Below the pieces are notes generated by a model, which worked only from the letters and a program-made list of their open reading frames with translations, had not been told where the DNA came from and did no database searches. Source: Streptomyces sp. man185 (GTDB lineage Bacteria; Actinomycetota; Actinomycetes; Streptomycetales; Streptomycetaceae). Taken from it: a stretch of 32,441 nucleotides of DNA. Position numbers and translations under genes: made by a program. The stretch is taken from positions 1 to 32,441 of the forward strand of contig NTHE01000081.1 in the NCBI GenBank assembly GCA_002551355.1. The letters run 5' to 3'. Each line of letters opens with the position of its first letter. The first letter of the stretch is position 1. Below, one piece after another: positions 15,203-23,287 of this stretch.

Positions 15203-15955
15203 GTGTCCCGCCGCAGAATCGGCTTCTGGTACCGCCTGGCGGCGGTCATCGCCAAGCCGCCATTGGTGGTTCTGTTCAAGCGCGACTGGCGGGGGATGGA
15301 GCACATTCCGGCCGACGGTGGATTCATCACCGCCGTCAACCACAACTCCTATCTGGACCCGCTTTCCTACGGCCACTTCCAGTACAACACCGGGCGGGTG
15401 CCGCGCCTCCTGGCGAAGGCCGGCCTCTTCCGTACCCCGTTCGTCGGGATGATGCTGCGCGGCACCGGTCAGATCCCCGTCTACCGCGAGACCACCAACG
15501 CCCTGGACGCCTTCCGGGCCGCCGTGGAGGCCATCGAGCGCGGCGAGTGCGTCGCCTTCTACCCCGAGGGCACCCTCACCCGGGACCCCGACATGTGGCC
15601 GATGGCCGGCAAGACCGGAGCCGCCCGGGTCGCCCTGATGACCAAGGCTCCCGTCATCCCGGTCGCCCAGTGGGGCGCCAACCTCGCGATGCCGCCCTAC
15701 GCCGAGGAGCACAAGTTCCGGCTGTTCCCCCGCAAGACGCTCCAGGTGCAGGCCGGACCGCCCGTCGACCTCAGCCGCTTCCACGGTCTGGAGCCGACCC
15801 CCGAAGTGCTGCGCGAGGCGACGGAGGTCATCATGGCGGCGGTCACCCGCCAGCTGGAGGACCTGCGCGGGGAGAAGGCCCCCGCCGAGCTCTACGATCA
15901 CCGCAAAGCCCGTGCTGAACAACGGCGCAGGGCCCAGGGAAAGGGACCCACGTGA
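15203..15955 (+). CDS. plsC: 1-acyl-sn-glycerol-3-phosphate acyltransferase (PlsC family)
   Basis: This 250-residue lysophosphatidate acyltransferase-like protein makes phosphatidic acid at the inner face of the membrane. Block I is NHNSYLD with catalytic His47 and Asp52. Block III is FYPEGTLTRD at about 118-127. An N-terminal hydrophobic helix (about 10-25, RLAAVIAKPPLVVLF) and a basic C-terminus (RKARAEQRRRAQGKG) fit membrane association. The GTG start follows AAGGAAGG. It overlaps gpsA by 4 nt (GTGA), linking it to glycerol-3-phosphate supply. Confidence 0.93.
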   Translation: MSRRRIGFWYRLAAVIAKPPLVVLFKRDWRGMEHIPADGGFITAVNHNSYLDPLSYGHFQYNTGRVPRLLAKAGLFRTPFVGMMLRGTGQIPVYRETTNALDAFRAAVEAIERGECVAFYPEGTLTRDPDMWPMAGKTGAARVALMTKAPVIPVAQWGANLAMPPYAEEHKFRLFPRKTLQVQAGPPVDLSRFHGLEPTPEVLREATEVIMAAVTRQLEDLRGEKAPAELYDHRKARAEQRRRAQGKGPT

Positions 15956-16962
15956 CGCACCCCGTAAAAGCAGCCGTCTTCGGAACCGGCTCATGGGGTA
16001 CGGCGTTCGCCGTGATCCTCGCCGACGCGGGCTGCGAGGTCACCCTCTGGGGCCGCCGCGCCGAGGTCGCCGAGACCATCAACACCACCCGCACCAACCC
16101 GGACTACCTCCCGGGCATCGCGCTCCCCGACTCCATCCGTGCCACCACCGACGCCGCCGAGGCCCTGCGCGGCGCGGAGTTCGCCTTCCTCGTCGTGCCC
16201 TCCCAGACGCTGCGCGCCAACCTCGCCGACTGGGCCCCGCACCTGGAGCCGGACACCGTCCTGGTCTCCCTGATGAAGGGCGTCGAGCTGGGCACCGCCG
16301 AGCTGATGAGCGAGGTGATCGCGGACGTCACCAAGGTCTCCGCCGACCGCATCGCCGTCGTCTCGGGACCCAACCTGGCCAAGGAGATCGCCGAGCGGCG
16401 CCCCGCCGCGGCCGTTGTCGCCTGCGCCGACGAGTCCGTCGCCCAGCGCCTCCAGGCCGCCTGCCACACCGCGTACTTCCGGCCGTACACCAACACCGAC
16501 GTGGTCGGCTGCGAGCTCGGCGGCGCCGTGAAGAACGTCATCGGCCTCGCCGTCGGCATCGCGGACGGCATGGGCCTCGGCGACAACACCAAGGGCTCCC
16601 TCATCACCCGGGGCCTCGCCGAGACCACCCGACTGGGGCTGGCCATGGGCGCGGACCCGTTGACGTTCTCCGGACTCGCGGGCCTCGGCGACCTGGTGGC
16701 CACCTGCTCCTCGCCGCTCTCGCGCAACCACACCTTCGGCACCAACCTCGGCCGCGGCATGACGCTCCAGGAGACGATCGCCGTCACCAAGCAGACCGCC
16801 GAGGGCGTCAAGTCCTGCGAATCGGTCCTCGACCTGGCACGCAGGCACGGTGTCGACATGCCCATCACCGAGACCGTCGTCTCCATCGTCCACGAGGGCA
16901 AGTCCCCGGTCGTCGCCGTCAAGGAGCTGATGTCGCGGAGCGCCAAGGCCGAGCGACGCTGA
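15952..16962 (+). CDS. gpsA: Glycerol-3-phosphate dehydrogenase [NAD(P)+]
   Basis: This 336-residue cytosolic enzyme reduces dihydroxyacetone phosphate to sn-glycerol 3-phosphate for phospholipids. The Rossmann loop VFGTGSWGTAFAVILADAG is at about 9-27. SGPNLAKEIAERRPAA lies near 140, the active-site lysine region GGAVKNVIGLAVGIADG at about 190-207, and the conserved LGDLVATCSSPLSRN follows. The length is normal. The start GTG overlaps the plsC stop in a GTGA arrangement, so translation is coupled. Confidence 0.97.
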   Translation: MTHPVKAAVFGTGSWGTAFAVILADAGCEVTLWGRRAEVAETINTTRTNPDYLPGIALPDSIRATTDAAEALRGAEFAFLVVPSQTLRANLADWAPHLEPDTVLVSLMKGVELGTAELMSEVIADVTKVSADRIAVVSGPNLAKEIAERRPAAAVVACADESVAQRLQAACHTAYFRPYTNTDVVGCELGGAVKNVIGLAVGIADGMGLGDNTKGSLITRGLAETTRLGLAMGADPLTFSGLAGLGDLVATCSSPLSRNHTFGTNLGRGMTLQETIAVTKQTAEGVKSCESVLDLARRHGVDMPITETVVSIVHEGKSPVVAVKELMSRSAKAERR

Positions 16963-16996
16963 CGTCTCCCTTACCAGCAGGTACGCTCATCGCGAT

Positions 16997-18172
16997 ATGA
17001 GCAGCGAGAACCTCCCCCAGAGCCCTGAGCGCGCCGAGAGCCCGCAGGCGCCGCGCCGCAAGCCCCGCGTGGCTGTCGTGTTCGGCGGCCGCAGCTCCGA
17101 ACACGGCATCTCGGTCGTCACGGCCGGCGCCGTCATGAAGGCCATCGACCGGACGAAGTACGACGTCCTGCCGATCGGCATCACGGCGGACGGCCGCTGG
17201 GCGCTCACCGCCGACGAGCCCGAGCGCATGGCCATCACCGACCGCAAGGTCCCGGACGTGGACCGGCTCGCCGAGTCCGCCGAGGGCAGCGTCGTGCTCT
17301 CCGTGGACCCGGGCAGCCGTGAGGTCGTCTACACCGAGCCCGGTTCGGTGCCCAAGGCGCTGGGCGAGGTCGACGTCGTCTTCCCGGTGCTGCACGGCCC
17401 GTACGGCGAGGACGGCACCCTCCAGGGGCTCCTCGAACTCTCCGGTGTGCCCTACGTCGGCGCGGGCGTGCTCGCCTCCGCCGTCGGCCAGGACAAGGAG
17501 TACATGAAGCGCGTCTTCCTCTCCTTCGGCCTGCCCGTCGGACCGTACGAGGTCGTCCGCCCCCGGGAGTGGGACAGCAGCCCGGCCGCCGCCCGCAAGC
17601 GGATCGTGGACTTCGCCGGCGAGCACGGCTGGCCGCTGTTCATCAAGCCCGCCCGGGGCGGCTCCTCGATGGGCATCACCAAGGTCGACGGGATCGAAGG
17701 CCTCGACGAGGCGATCGAGGAGGCCCGCCGCCACGACCCGAAGTTCCTCGTCGAGTCGCTGCTGCGCGGCCGTGAGATCGAGTGCGGGGTGCTGGAGTTC
17801 GAGGACGGCCCGCGCGCCAGCGTGCCCGCCGAGATCCCCCCGGTCACCGCGCACGACTTCTACGACTTCGAGGCGAAGTACATCGACTCGGCCGCGGGTC
17901 TGGTGCCGGCGCCGCTCACCGCCGAGCAGACCGCCGAGGTGCAGCGGCTCGCCGTCGCCGCCTTCGACGCCGTCTCCTGCGAGGGCCTGGTGCGCGCCGA
18001 CTTCTTCCTCACCGAGGACGGCTCCTTCGTCATCAACGAGATCAACACCCTGCCGGGCTTCACCCCGATCTCCATGTACCCGCGCATGTGGCAGGAGAGC
18101 GGCGTCGGCTACCCGGAGCTGGTCGACCGGCTGATCCAGGCGGCGTTGACCCGCTCCACCGGACTGCGCTGA
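16997..18172 (+). CDS. ddlA: D-alanine-D-alanine ligase
   Basis: This 391-residue ATP-grasp ligase joins two D-alanines for the peptidoglycan pentapeptide. The N-terminal VFGGRSSEHGISV begins near residue 28, HGPYGEDGTLQG lies at about 133, and the ATP-grasp loop GGSSMGITKV near 222. The omega loop FYDFEAKYID at about 290 keeps the Lys-Tyr pair seen in D-Ala-D-Ala enzymes rather than the His of VanA-type D-Ala-D-Lac ligases. The metal-binding NEINTLPGF is near 348. The first 24 residues are a disordered extension. The start is 34 nt after gpsA, with no obvious Shine-Dalgarno. It converges on the DUF3515 gene with a 24-nt gap. Confidence 0.97.
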   Translation: MSSENLPQSPERAESPQAPRRKPRVAVVFGGRSSEHGISVVTAGAVMKAIDRTKYDVLPIGITADGRWALTADEPERMAITDRKVPDVDRLAESAEGSVVLSVDPGSREVVYTEPGSVPKALGEVDVVFPVLHGPYGEDGTLQGLLELSGVPYVGAGVLASAVGQDKEYMKRVFLSFGLPVGPYEVVRPREWDSSPAAARKRIVDFAGEHGWPLFIKPARGGSSMGITKVDGIEGLDEAIEEARRHDPKFLVESLLRGREIECGVLEFEDGPRASVPAEIPPVTAHDFYDFEAKYIDSAAGLVPAPLTAEQTAEVQRLAVAAFDAVSCEGLVRADFFLTEDGSFVINEINTLPGFTPISMYPRMWQESGVGYPELVDRLIQAALTRSTGLR

Positions 18173-18196
18173 CGCACGCAGGGGCGCCGACGGACC

Positions 18197-18685
18197 TCAG
18201 AACCGGCTCGGAACCGTCTTCGAGACCGGGCCGGCGAACGAGGCCAGCGGCGTGATGTCGTGGGCGTACGCCGAGGAGAGCGTGACCTCGACGTACGCCT
18301 TGCGGTACGTGGTGGTGAACCGCGGGCCGGAGTCCTCGGGCTCCTCCAGCATCCACTTCACCCCGTCCGCCTCGACTCCCTGCGACTGGGGGTCGTCCAT
18401 CTTCGCGGGCCGGGGGACCCCGCAGCGCAGTACGATCGCCCCGTCCCCCCAGCCGGCGGTCAGCTCCGAATCCGGGGAGGGGTCGCTGCGTTCCAGTTCG
18501 AGGACGGTCTTCGGCAGTTCCTCGTGCAGGGCCTCGCAGTACGCTGCGGCCTCCGAGGGCGGTGTGGGAACCGTGATCGAGGGCTGCGCGTCGCTGAGGG
18601 AACAGCCCGCCGCGGCCAGGACGAGCACGGCTGCGGACGGACCGAGGAATATCGAGCGGGGGGAACGGCGGGCGGATGACGTCAC
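18197..18685 (-). CDS. DUF3515 lipoprotein
   Basis: This 162-residue exported lipoprotein starts with a basic n-region (SSARRSPR), a hydrophobic core and the lipobox LAAAGC, so the mature protein would begin at Cys28 anchored to the outer leaflet of the membrane. The rest matches the actinobacterial DUF3515 family, with the pattern CEALHEELPKTVLELERS and a second conserved Cys in IVLRCGVPRPA, likely forming a disulfide with the first. The GTG start is 20 nt after the RAM-domain gene, so the two may form an operon. Function unknown. Confidence 0.9.
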   Translation of the reverse strand: MTSSARRSPRSIFLGPSAAVLVLAAAGCSLSDAQPSITVPTPPSEAAAYCEALHEELPKTVLELERSDPSPDSELTAGWGDGAIVLRCGVPRPAKMDDPQSQGVEADGVKWMLEEPEDSGPRFTTTYRKAYVEVTLSSAYAHDITPLASFAGPVSKTVPSRF

Positions 18686-18705
18686 CGGCCCAGCCTAGAC
18701 GGGGG

Positions 18706-18939
18706 TCAGAGGTGGACGACCGGGCAGGTCAGGGTTCGTGTGATGCCGTCCACCTGCTGCACTTTGGCGACCACCATGCGGCCGAGTTCATCGACCGTGT
18801 CTGCCTGGGCCCGCACGATCACGTCGTACGGACCGGTGACGTCCTCTGCCTGGATCACTCCCGGAATCTTGGAGATGGTGTCGGCGACGATCGACGCCTT
18901 GCCCACCTCGGTCTGGATGAGGATGTACGCCTGTACCAC
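18706..18939 (-). CDS. Stand-alone Lrp/AsnC ligand-binding (RAM) domain protein
   Basis: This 77-residue protein is only the C-terminal alpha-beta (RAM) domain of Lrp/AsnC regulators, without the helix-turn-helix. It starts VVQAYILIQTEVGKASIVADTISKIPGV and contains TGPYDVIVRAQADTVDELGRMV, the usual ligand-pocket segment. Such SARD-like proteins assemble into oligomers and are thought to bind amino acids or modulate full-length partners. The GTG at 18939 has an ideal GGAGG 5 nt upstream, which argues against a longer protein. It is divergent from thiL across 219 bp and is followed by the DUF3515 gene. Confidence 0.93.
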   Translation of the reverse strand: MVQAYILIQTEVGKASIVADTISKIPGVIQAEDVTGPYDVIVRAQADTVDELGRMVVAKVQQVDGITRTLTCPVVHL

Positions 18940-19158
18940 GGAACCTCCAGGGCGGCCACGAGGATCATGTGGGGGAAAGGGACGCCACGTTATCGCGTTG
19001 CCGCGGGCCACGGGGAGACCTACGGGCCGGATGACGTCCACAGCGTGGCGTACAGGGCGCAGAAGTTGACGTATCTCTTGACGGTACCGACAGCACAGAC
19101 GGCTCGCGACCGGGGGCCCGGACGGGTGTCCGGGGCGATAAAGGAGAGGTGAGACTCG

Positions 19159-20139
19159 GTGAAGGGAACCGTGGGCGAGTTGGGGGAGTTCGGGCTCATC
19201 AGAGAGCTCACGTCCCGGCTCACCACCACTCCGGCGGTACGGCTGGGACCCGGCGACGACGCCGCGGTCGTGGCCGCCCCCGACCGCAGGGTCGTGGCCA
19301 GTACGGACATCCTGCTGGAAGGGCGGCACTTCCGCCGCGACTGGTCGACGGCGTACGACGTCGGCCGCAAGGCCGCCGCCCAGAACCTCGCCGACATCGC
19401 GGCGATGGGCGCCGTGCCCACCGCGCTGCTCCTCGGCCTCGTCGTCCCCGCCGACCTCCCCGTCACCTGGGCCGCCGAGCTGATGGACGGGCTGCGCGAC
19501 GAGTGCCAGGTGGCGGGCGCGGCCGTGGTCGGCGGCGATGTGGTCGGCGGCGACACGATCACTGTCGCGATCACCGCACTCGGCGATCTGCGCAACCACG
19601 AACCGGTCACCCGGGGCGGCGCCCGCCCCGGTGACGTCGTCGCGGTCACCGGCTGGCTCGGCTGGTCCGCCGCCGGCTACGCCGTGCTCTCCCGCGGCTT
19701 CCGCTCGCCCCGTGCCTTCGTCGAGGCCCACCGCCGCCCCGAACCGCCGTACCACGCCGGCCCCGCGGCCGCCGGTCTCGGCGCCACCGCGATGACCGAC
19801 GTCAGCGACGGCCTCGTCGCGGACCTCGGACACATCGCAGAGGCCAGCAAGTGCCGCATCGACCTGCGCTCCGGCCTCATCGACATCCCCTCGCAGATGT
19901 CCGACATCGGCCAGGCCGTCGGCGTCGACCCGCTCCAGTGGGTGCTGACCGGGGGAGAGGACCACGCGATCGTGGCGACCTTCCCGGCCGACGTGAAACT
20001 GCCCGCCCGCTGGAAGGTGATCGGCGAGGTCCTCAACCCCTCCGCCCTGCCCCAGGTCACCGTCGACGGCGCCCCCTGGACCAGCAAGGGCGGCTGGGAC
20101 CACTTCGGCGCCATCGAGGACACCCCGCCGCGCGCGTGA
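19159..20139 (+). CDS. thiL: Thiamine-monophosphate kinase
   Basis: This 326-residue PurM/SelD-superfamily kinase phosphorylates thiamine monophosphate to thiamine diphosphate. The metal-ATP motif GPGDDAAVV is at about 30-38, followed by VASTDILLEGRHFR, AAQNLADIAAMGA, GGDVVGGDTITV, TDVSDGLVADL and TGGEDHAIVATF, all in the family order. The GTG at 19159 follows AGGAGAGG. thiD follows after 17 nt with its own possible leaderless promoter. The upstream 219-bp gap contains two TTGACG hexamers near 19066 and 19078 but no convincing -10 partner. Confidence 0.96.
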   Translation: MKGTVGELGEFGLIRELTSRLTTTPAVRLGPGDDAAVVAAPDRRVVASTDILLEGRHFRRDWSTAYDVGRKAAAQNLADIAAMGAVPTALLLGLVVPADLPVTWAAELMDGLRDECQVAGAAVVGGDVVGGDTITVAITALGDLRNHEPVTRGGARPGDVVAVTGWLGWSAAGYAVLSRGFRSPRAFVEAHRRPEPPYHAGPAAAGLGATAMTDVSDGLVADLGHIAEASKCRIDLRSGLIDIPSQMSDIGQAVGVDPLQWVLTGGEDHAIVATFPADVKLPARWKVIGEVLNPSALPQVTVDGAPWTSKGGWDHFGAIEDTPPRA

Positions 20140-20156
20140 GCGTTAGATTGCTGCGC

Positions 20157-20966
20157 ATGCCCATACGTACCGCTGTCCCGCCCCGAGTGCTCACCGTCGC
20201 CGGATCCGACTCCGGCGGCGGTGCCGGGATCCAGGCCGATCTGAAGACGATGCTCGCTCTCGGCGTGCACGGCATGAGCGTGCTCACCGCCGTCACCGCG
20301 CAGAACTCCCTCGGCGTCCAGGGCGCGTGGGAGCTTCCGGTGGACGCCGTACGCGCCCAGTACCGCAGCGTCGTCGACGACATCGGCGTCCAGGCCGTGA
20401 AGACCGGGATGCTCGCCTCCGCCGTCCTCGTGGAGACCGTCGCCGAACTCCTCGCCACCACCGACGCCCCTGTCGTCGTCGACCCGGTCGGCGTCTCCAA
20501 GCACGGCGACGCGCTGCTCGCCGCCGAGGCCCTCGACTCCGTACGGACGAAGCTGCTGCCCGTCGCCACGGTCGCCACCCCGAACCTCGACGAAGTGGCC
20601 CAGCTCACCGGCGTGCGGGTCACCGACGAGAGCGGAATGCGCCGGGCCGCCGAGGAGATCCTCGGCTTCGGGCCGCGCTGGGTCGTGATCAAGGGCGGCC
20701 ATCTGCCCGGGGAGGCGGTGGACCTGCTCACCGACGGGAGCGCGGAACACTGGCTGCGCGCCCCCCGGCATGACAACCGCCACACCCACGGCACCGGCTG
20801 CACCCTGGCCTCCGCCATCGCCTCCGGGCTCGCGCTGGGGCAGGACGTGCCCACGGCGGTACGGGGCGCGAAGACGTACGTCACCGGAGCGATCGAGGCC
20901 GGCTTCCCGCTCGGCGGCGGCATCGGCCCGGTCGACCACGGCTGGCTGACCCGCCCGGCCGGCTGA
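20157..20966 (+). CDS. thiD: Hydroxymethylpyrimidine/phosphomethylpyrimidine kinase
   Basis: This 269-residue ribokinase-fold enzyme phosphorylates HMP and HMP-phosphate in thiamine synthesis. GSDSGGGAGIQADLKT is at about 18-33, TAVTAQNSLGVQG at about 47-59, VDPVGVSKHGDALL in the middle, and the anion-hole signature HGTGCTLASAIASGLA near 212. The ATG at 20157 is chosen as the family N-terminus. There is no Shine-Dalgarno, but TTAGAT stands about 9 nt before it, so a leaderless transcript is plausible. It pairs functionally with thiL immediately upstream. Confidence 0.96.
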   Translation: MPIRTAVPPRVLTVAGSDSGGGAGIQADLKTMLALGVHGMSVLTAVTAQNSLGVQGAWELPVDAVRAQYRSVVDDIGVQAVKTGMLASAVLVETVAELLATTDAPVVVDPVGVSKHGDALLAAEALDSVRTKLLPVATVATPNLDEVAQLTGVRVTDESGMRRAAEEILGFGPRWVVIKGGHLPGEAVDLLTDGSAEHWLRAPRHDNRHTHGTGCTLASAIASGLALGQDVPTAVRGAKTYVTGAIEAGFPLGGGIGPVDHGWLTRPAG

Positions 20967-21002
20967 CCGGCCCCGCCCCTCCGATCGGCTTCGGAGCACA
21001 GC

Positions 21003-21036
21003 AAAGAGCCGGTCCACCGAGGTGGACCGGCTCTTT
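21003..21036. terminator. Bidirectional terminator between thiD and rpmB
   Basis: A perfect 15-bp stem (21003-21017 with 21022-21036, AAAGAGCCGGTCCAC and its complement) closes a CGAG loop, with AAAG on one side and CTTT on the other. It suits termination of both converging genes. Confidence 0.88.
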
Positions 21037-21069
21037 GGGCAACCGGAAGGCTGCGCTACGACGGGGACG

Positions 21070-21255
21070 TCAGCGCGCGACCTTGCCGGCCTTGATGCAC
21101 GAGGTGCAGACGTTGAGCCGCTTCGGCGTCCGACCGACCACGGCACGCACGCGCTGGATGTTGGGATTCCAGCGACGGGACGTACGGCGGTGCGAGTGCG
21201 AAATGCTGTTGCCGAAGCTCGGCCCCTTGCCGCAAACGTCGCAGTTGGCAGCCAC
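21070..21255 (-). CDS. rpmB: 50S ribosomal protein L28, zinc-binding form
   Basis: This 61-residue L28 begins AANCDVCGKGPSFGNSISHSHRRTSRRW. It has the zinc-ribbon cysteine pairs CDVC (5-8) and CTSC near the C-terminus, i.e. the C+ form. The GTG start follows GGAGTGA at a good distance. It is a single gene on the minus strand between convergent thiD and the divergent DAK2 gene. Streptomycetes often carry a second, cysteine-free L28 that is induced under zinc starvation. This copy would be the zinc-replete one. Confidence 0.97.
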   Translation of the reverse strand: MAANCDVCGKGPSFGNSISHSHRRTSRRWNPNIQRVRAVVGRTPKRLNVCTSCIKAGKVAR

Positions 21256-21291
21256 GGGTCACTCCAAAGACTTCAGATGCACTTACAGTGA

Positions 21292-21309
21292 ATTCCGGCG
21301 CGCCGGAAT
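21292..21309. promoter_or_regulatory. Perfect 18-bp palindrome upstream of rpmB
   Basis: ATTCCGGCGCGCCGGAAT is perfectly symmetric and lies 37 bp upstream of the rpmB start, in the 257-bp divergent gap to the DAK2 gene. The rest of the gap holds a TTGACT at 21313 and a TAACCT near 21466, close to the DAK2 start. No gene is seen there. The palindrome may be an operator, or just a CG-rich symmetric coincidence. Confidence 0.5.
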
Positions 21310-21512
21310 CATTTGACTGAAGTGGCGGTACCGGAGGAATGGCCCGACTCTCATCGGGCAACCGGAGCAGCATACAACGCCTGCTTCGGAGATACGAAAC
21401 TACCACGGGTCGGCCCACCGTCCTCCCGCCCCCCTGTCCGGGCCGGGACCCCGCCAAGCGGGCTAACCTGCGGTGCAGCCCGTTGCCACGGCCGCTTCAA
21501 GGAGGACCATCG

Positions 21513-23237
21513 GTGCCGCAGCTCCCCGACGACCTGGACGCCGTCGCGGTACGCACATGGTGCTCACTGGCCCTGGAGGCCCTGGGCCGGGAGCGCGCGG
21601 AGATCGACGCGATCAACGTCTATCCCATCGCCGACGGGGACACCGGCACCAACCTCTATCTGACCGTCGAGTCCGCCGCCGCCGCCGTCGAAGCGGTCTT
21701 CGCCGCGCACGAGACCGGCGCCACCGCGCCCGCCACCGCCGACGCCGTACGCGCCATGGCGCACGGCGCCCTGATCGGCGCCCGCGGGAACTCCGGCACG
21801 ATCCTGGCCCAGCTGCTGCGCGGCATGGCCGGGGTGCTCGCCGACGGCGGCGACGCGGCCCACCTGCGCCTCGCCCTCACCAGCGCCGCCGACGCGGCCC
21901 GGCACGCCGTCGCCCACCCCGTCGAGGGCACCGTGCTCACCGTCGCCGCCGAGGCCGCCGAGGCCGCCCGGGGCGAGGACCCCGACCTGCGGGCCGTCGT
22001 GAACGCCGCGTACGAGGGGGCGCGCGCCGCTCTCGCCAGGACACCCGAGCAGCTGGCCGTCCTCGGCCGGGCGGGCGTGGTCGACGCCGGGGGCCGCGGG
22101 CTGGTGGCGGTTCTGGGCGCGCTGGTGGAGACGGTGACCGGGCAGGCTCCGGTACGGGGGCCCCGCACCGGGCCCGGGAAGGCGCCCGTGCCCGTGGACG
22201 GCGGGTCCGTGGTCGGACTGCCGGTGGGCGGCACGCCGGTCGAGGGCGTCACGGCGGGGGGCCTTCCGGCGGGGGGCCTCTCCTTGGAGGGTCCGCTCGA
22301 CTGTCCCGAGGACGGGGGTGCCGGGCCCGCCTTCGAGGTGATCTACCTCCTGGAGGCCCGCGACGAGCAGGTGGCCCGGCTGCGCACCCGTCTCGATGCC
22401 CTCGGCGACTCCCTGGTCGTGGTGGGCGGCGACGGGCTCTGGCACGTCCACGTCCACGTCGACGACGCCGGGGCCGCCGTGGAGGCGGGCGTCGAGGCCG
22501 GGCGGCCGTACCGGATCCGGATCACCCACTTCGCCACCGAGAGCGGCCACGACGTCCGCGTCCAGGCCGAACCCGCCCAGCGAGCCGTCGTCGTCGTGGT
22601 CCCCGGCGACGGCCTGGCCGGGCTCTGCACCGAGGCCGGCGCCACCACGGTGATCGCCCGCCCCGGCGAACCGCCCGCCAGCGGGGAACTGGTCGAGGCC
22701 ATCCGTCGCGCCCACGCCCGCGAAGTGGTCCTGCTGCCCAACGACGCCGCCCTGCGCCACACCGCCGCGGCCGCCGCCGAACAGGCCAGGACCGAGGGGG
22801 TCCGGGTCGCGCTCGTGCCGACCCGCGCCGCCGTCCAGGGCATCGCCGCGCTCGCCGTCCACGAGCCGGACCGGGGCTTCGACGAGGACGTGGTCGCCAT
22901 GACCGCCGCCGCCGGCGCCACCCGCTACGCCGAACTGGCCGTCGCGGAACGCCAGTCGTGGACCATGGCCGGGATCTGCCAGGCCGGGGACATCCTCGGC
23001 CTGATCGACGGGGACGTGGCCGTGATCGGCTCCGACGTCCCGCACACGGCCCGCACCGTGCTCGACCGGATGCTGGCGGCCGGCGGTGAACTGGTCACCC
23101 TCGTCCTCGGCGAGGACGTCCCCGACTCGCTGGCCGACGCGCTGGAGGAGCACGTACGGGAGGGCCACCTCGCCGTGGACACCGTGGTCTACCGGGGCGG
23201 GCACCAGCGCGCACCCCTGCTGATCGGCGTCGAGTAG
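21513..23237 (+). CDS. DAK2-domain kinase, FakA/YloV-like
   Basis: This 574-residue protein has an N-terminal DhaL/DAK2 ATP-binding domain (about 1-200) with the Mg-ATP aspartates in INVYPIADGDTGTNLYL (Asp41, Asp43) and GARGNSGTILAQLLRG. A Gly/Val/Pro-rich linker follows (about 210-265, GLPVGG/GLPAGG), and a C-terminal FakA-type region (FEVIYLLEARDEQVARLRTRL, LPNDAALRHTA, GDIDG-like GLIDGDVAVIGSDV). In Firmicutes, FakA phosphorylates fatty acids held by a FakB (DegV) partner; no DegV gene is in this window. The GTG at 21513 has an excellent AAGGAGG and is preferred to the upstream ATG at 21339. Placement directly before recG is typical for actinobacteria and firmicutes. Confidence 0.93.
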   Translation: MPQLPDDLDAVAVRTWCSLALEALGRERAEIDAINVYPIADGDTGTNLYLTVESAAAAVEAVFAAHETGATAPATADAVRAMAHGALIGARGNSGTILAQLLRGMAGVLADGGDAAHLRLALTSAADAARHAVAHPVEGTVLTVAAEAAEAARGEDPDLRAVVNAAYEGARAALARTPEQLAVLGRAGVVDAGGRGLVAVLGALVETVTGQAPVRGPRTGPGKAPVPVDGGSVVGLPVGGTPVEGVTAGGLPAGGLSLEGPLDCPEDGGAGPAFEVIYLLEARDEQVARLRTRLDALGDSLVVVGGDGLWHVHVHVDDAGAAVEAGVEAGRPYRIRITHFATESGHDVRVQAEPAQRAVVVVVPGDGLAGLCTEAGATTVIARPGEPPASGELVEAIRRAHAREVVLLPNDAALRHTAAAAAEQARTEGVRVALVPTRAAVQGIAALAVHEPDRGFDEDVVAMTAAAGATRYAELAVAERQSWTMAGICQAGDILGLIDGDVAVIGSDVPHTARTVLDRMLAAGGELVTLVLGEDVPDSLADALEEHVREGHLAVDTVVYRGGHQRAPLLIGVE

Positions 23238-23287
23238 CGCGGTCGGCGTGCGTGCCCGGCGGACAGCTGTCAGTGCCGTGGTGTGCA

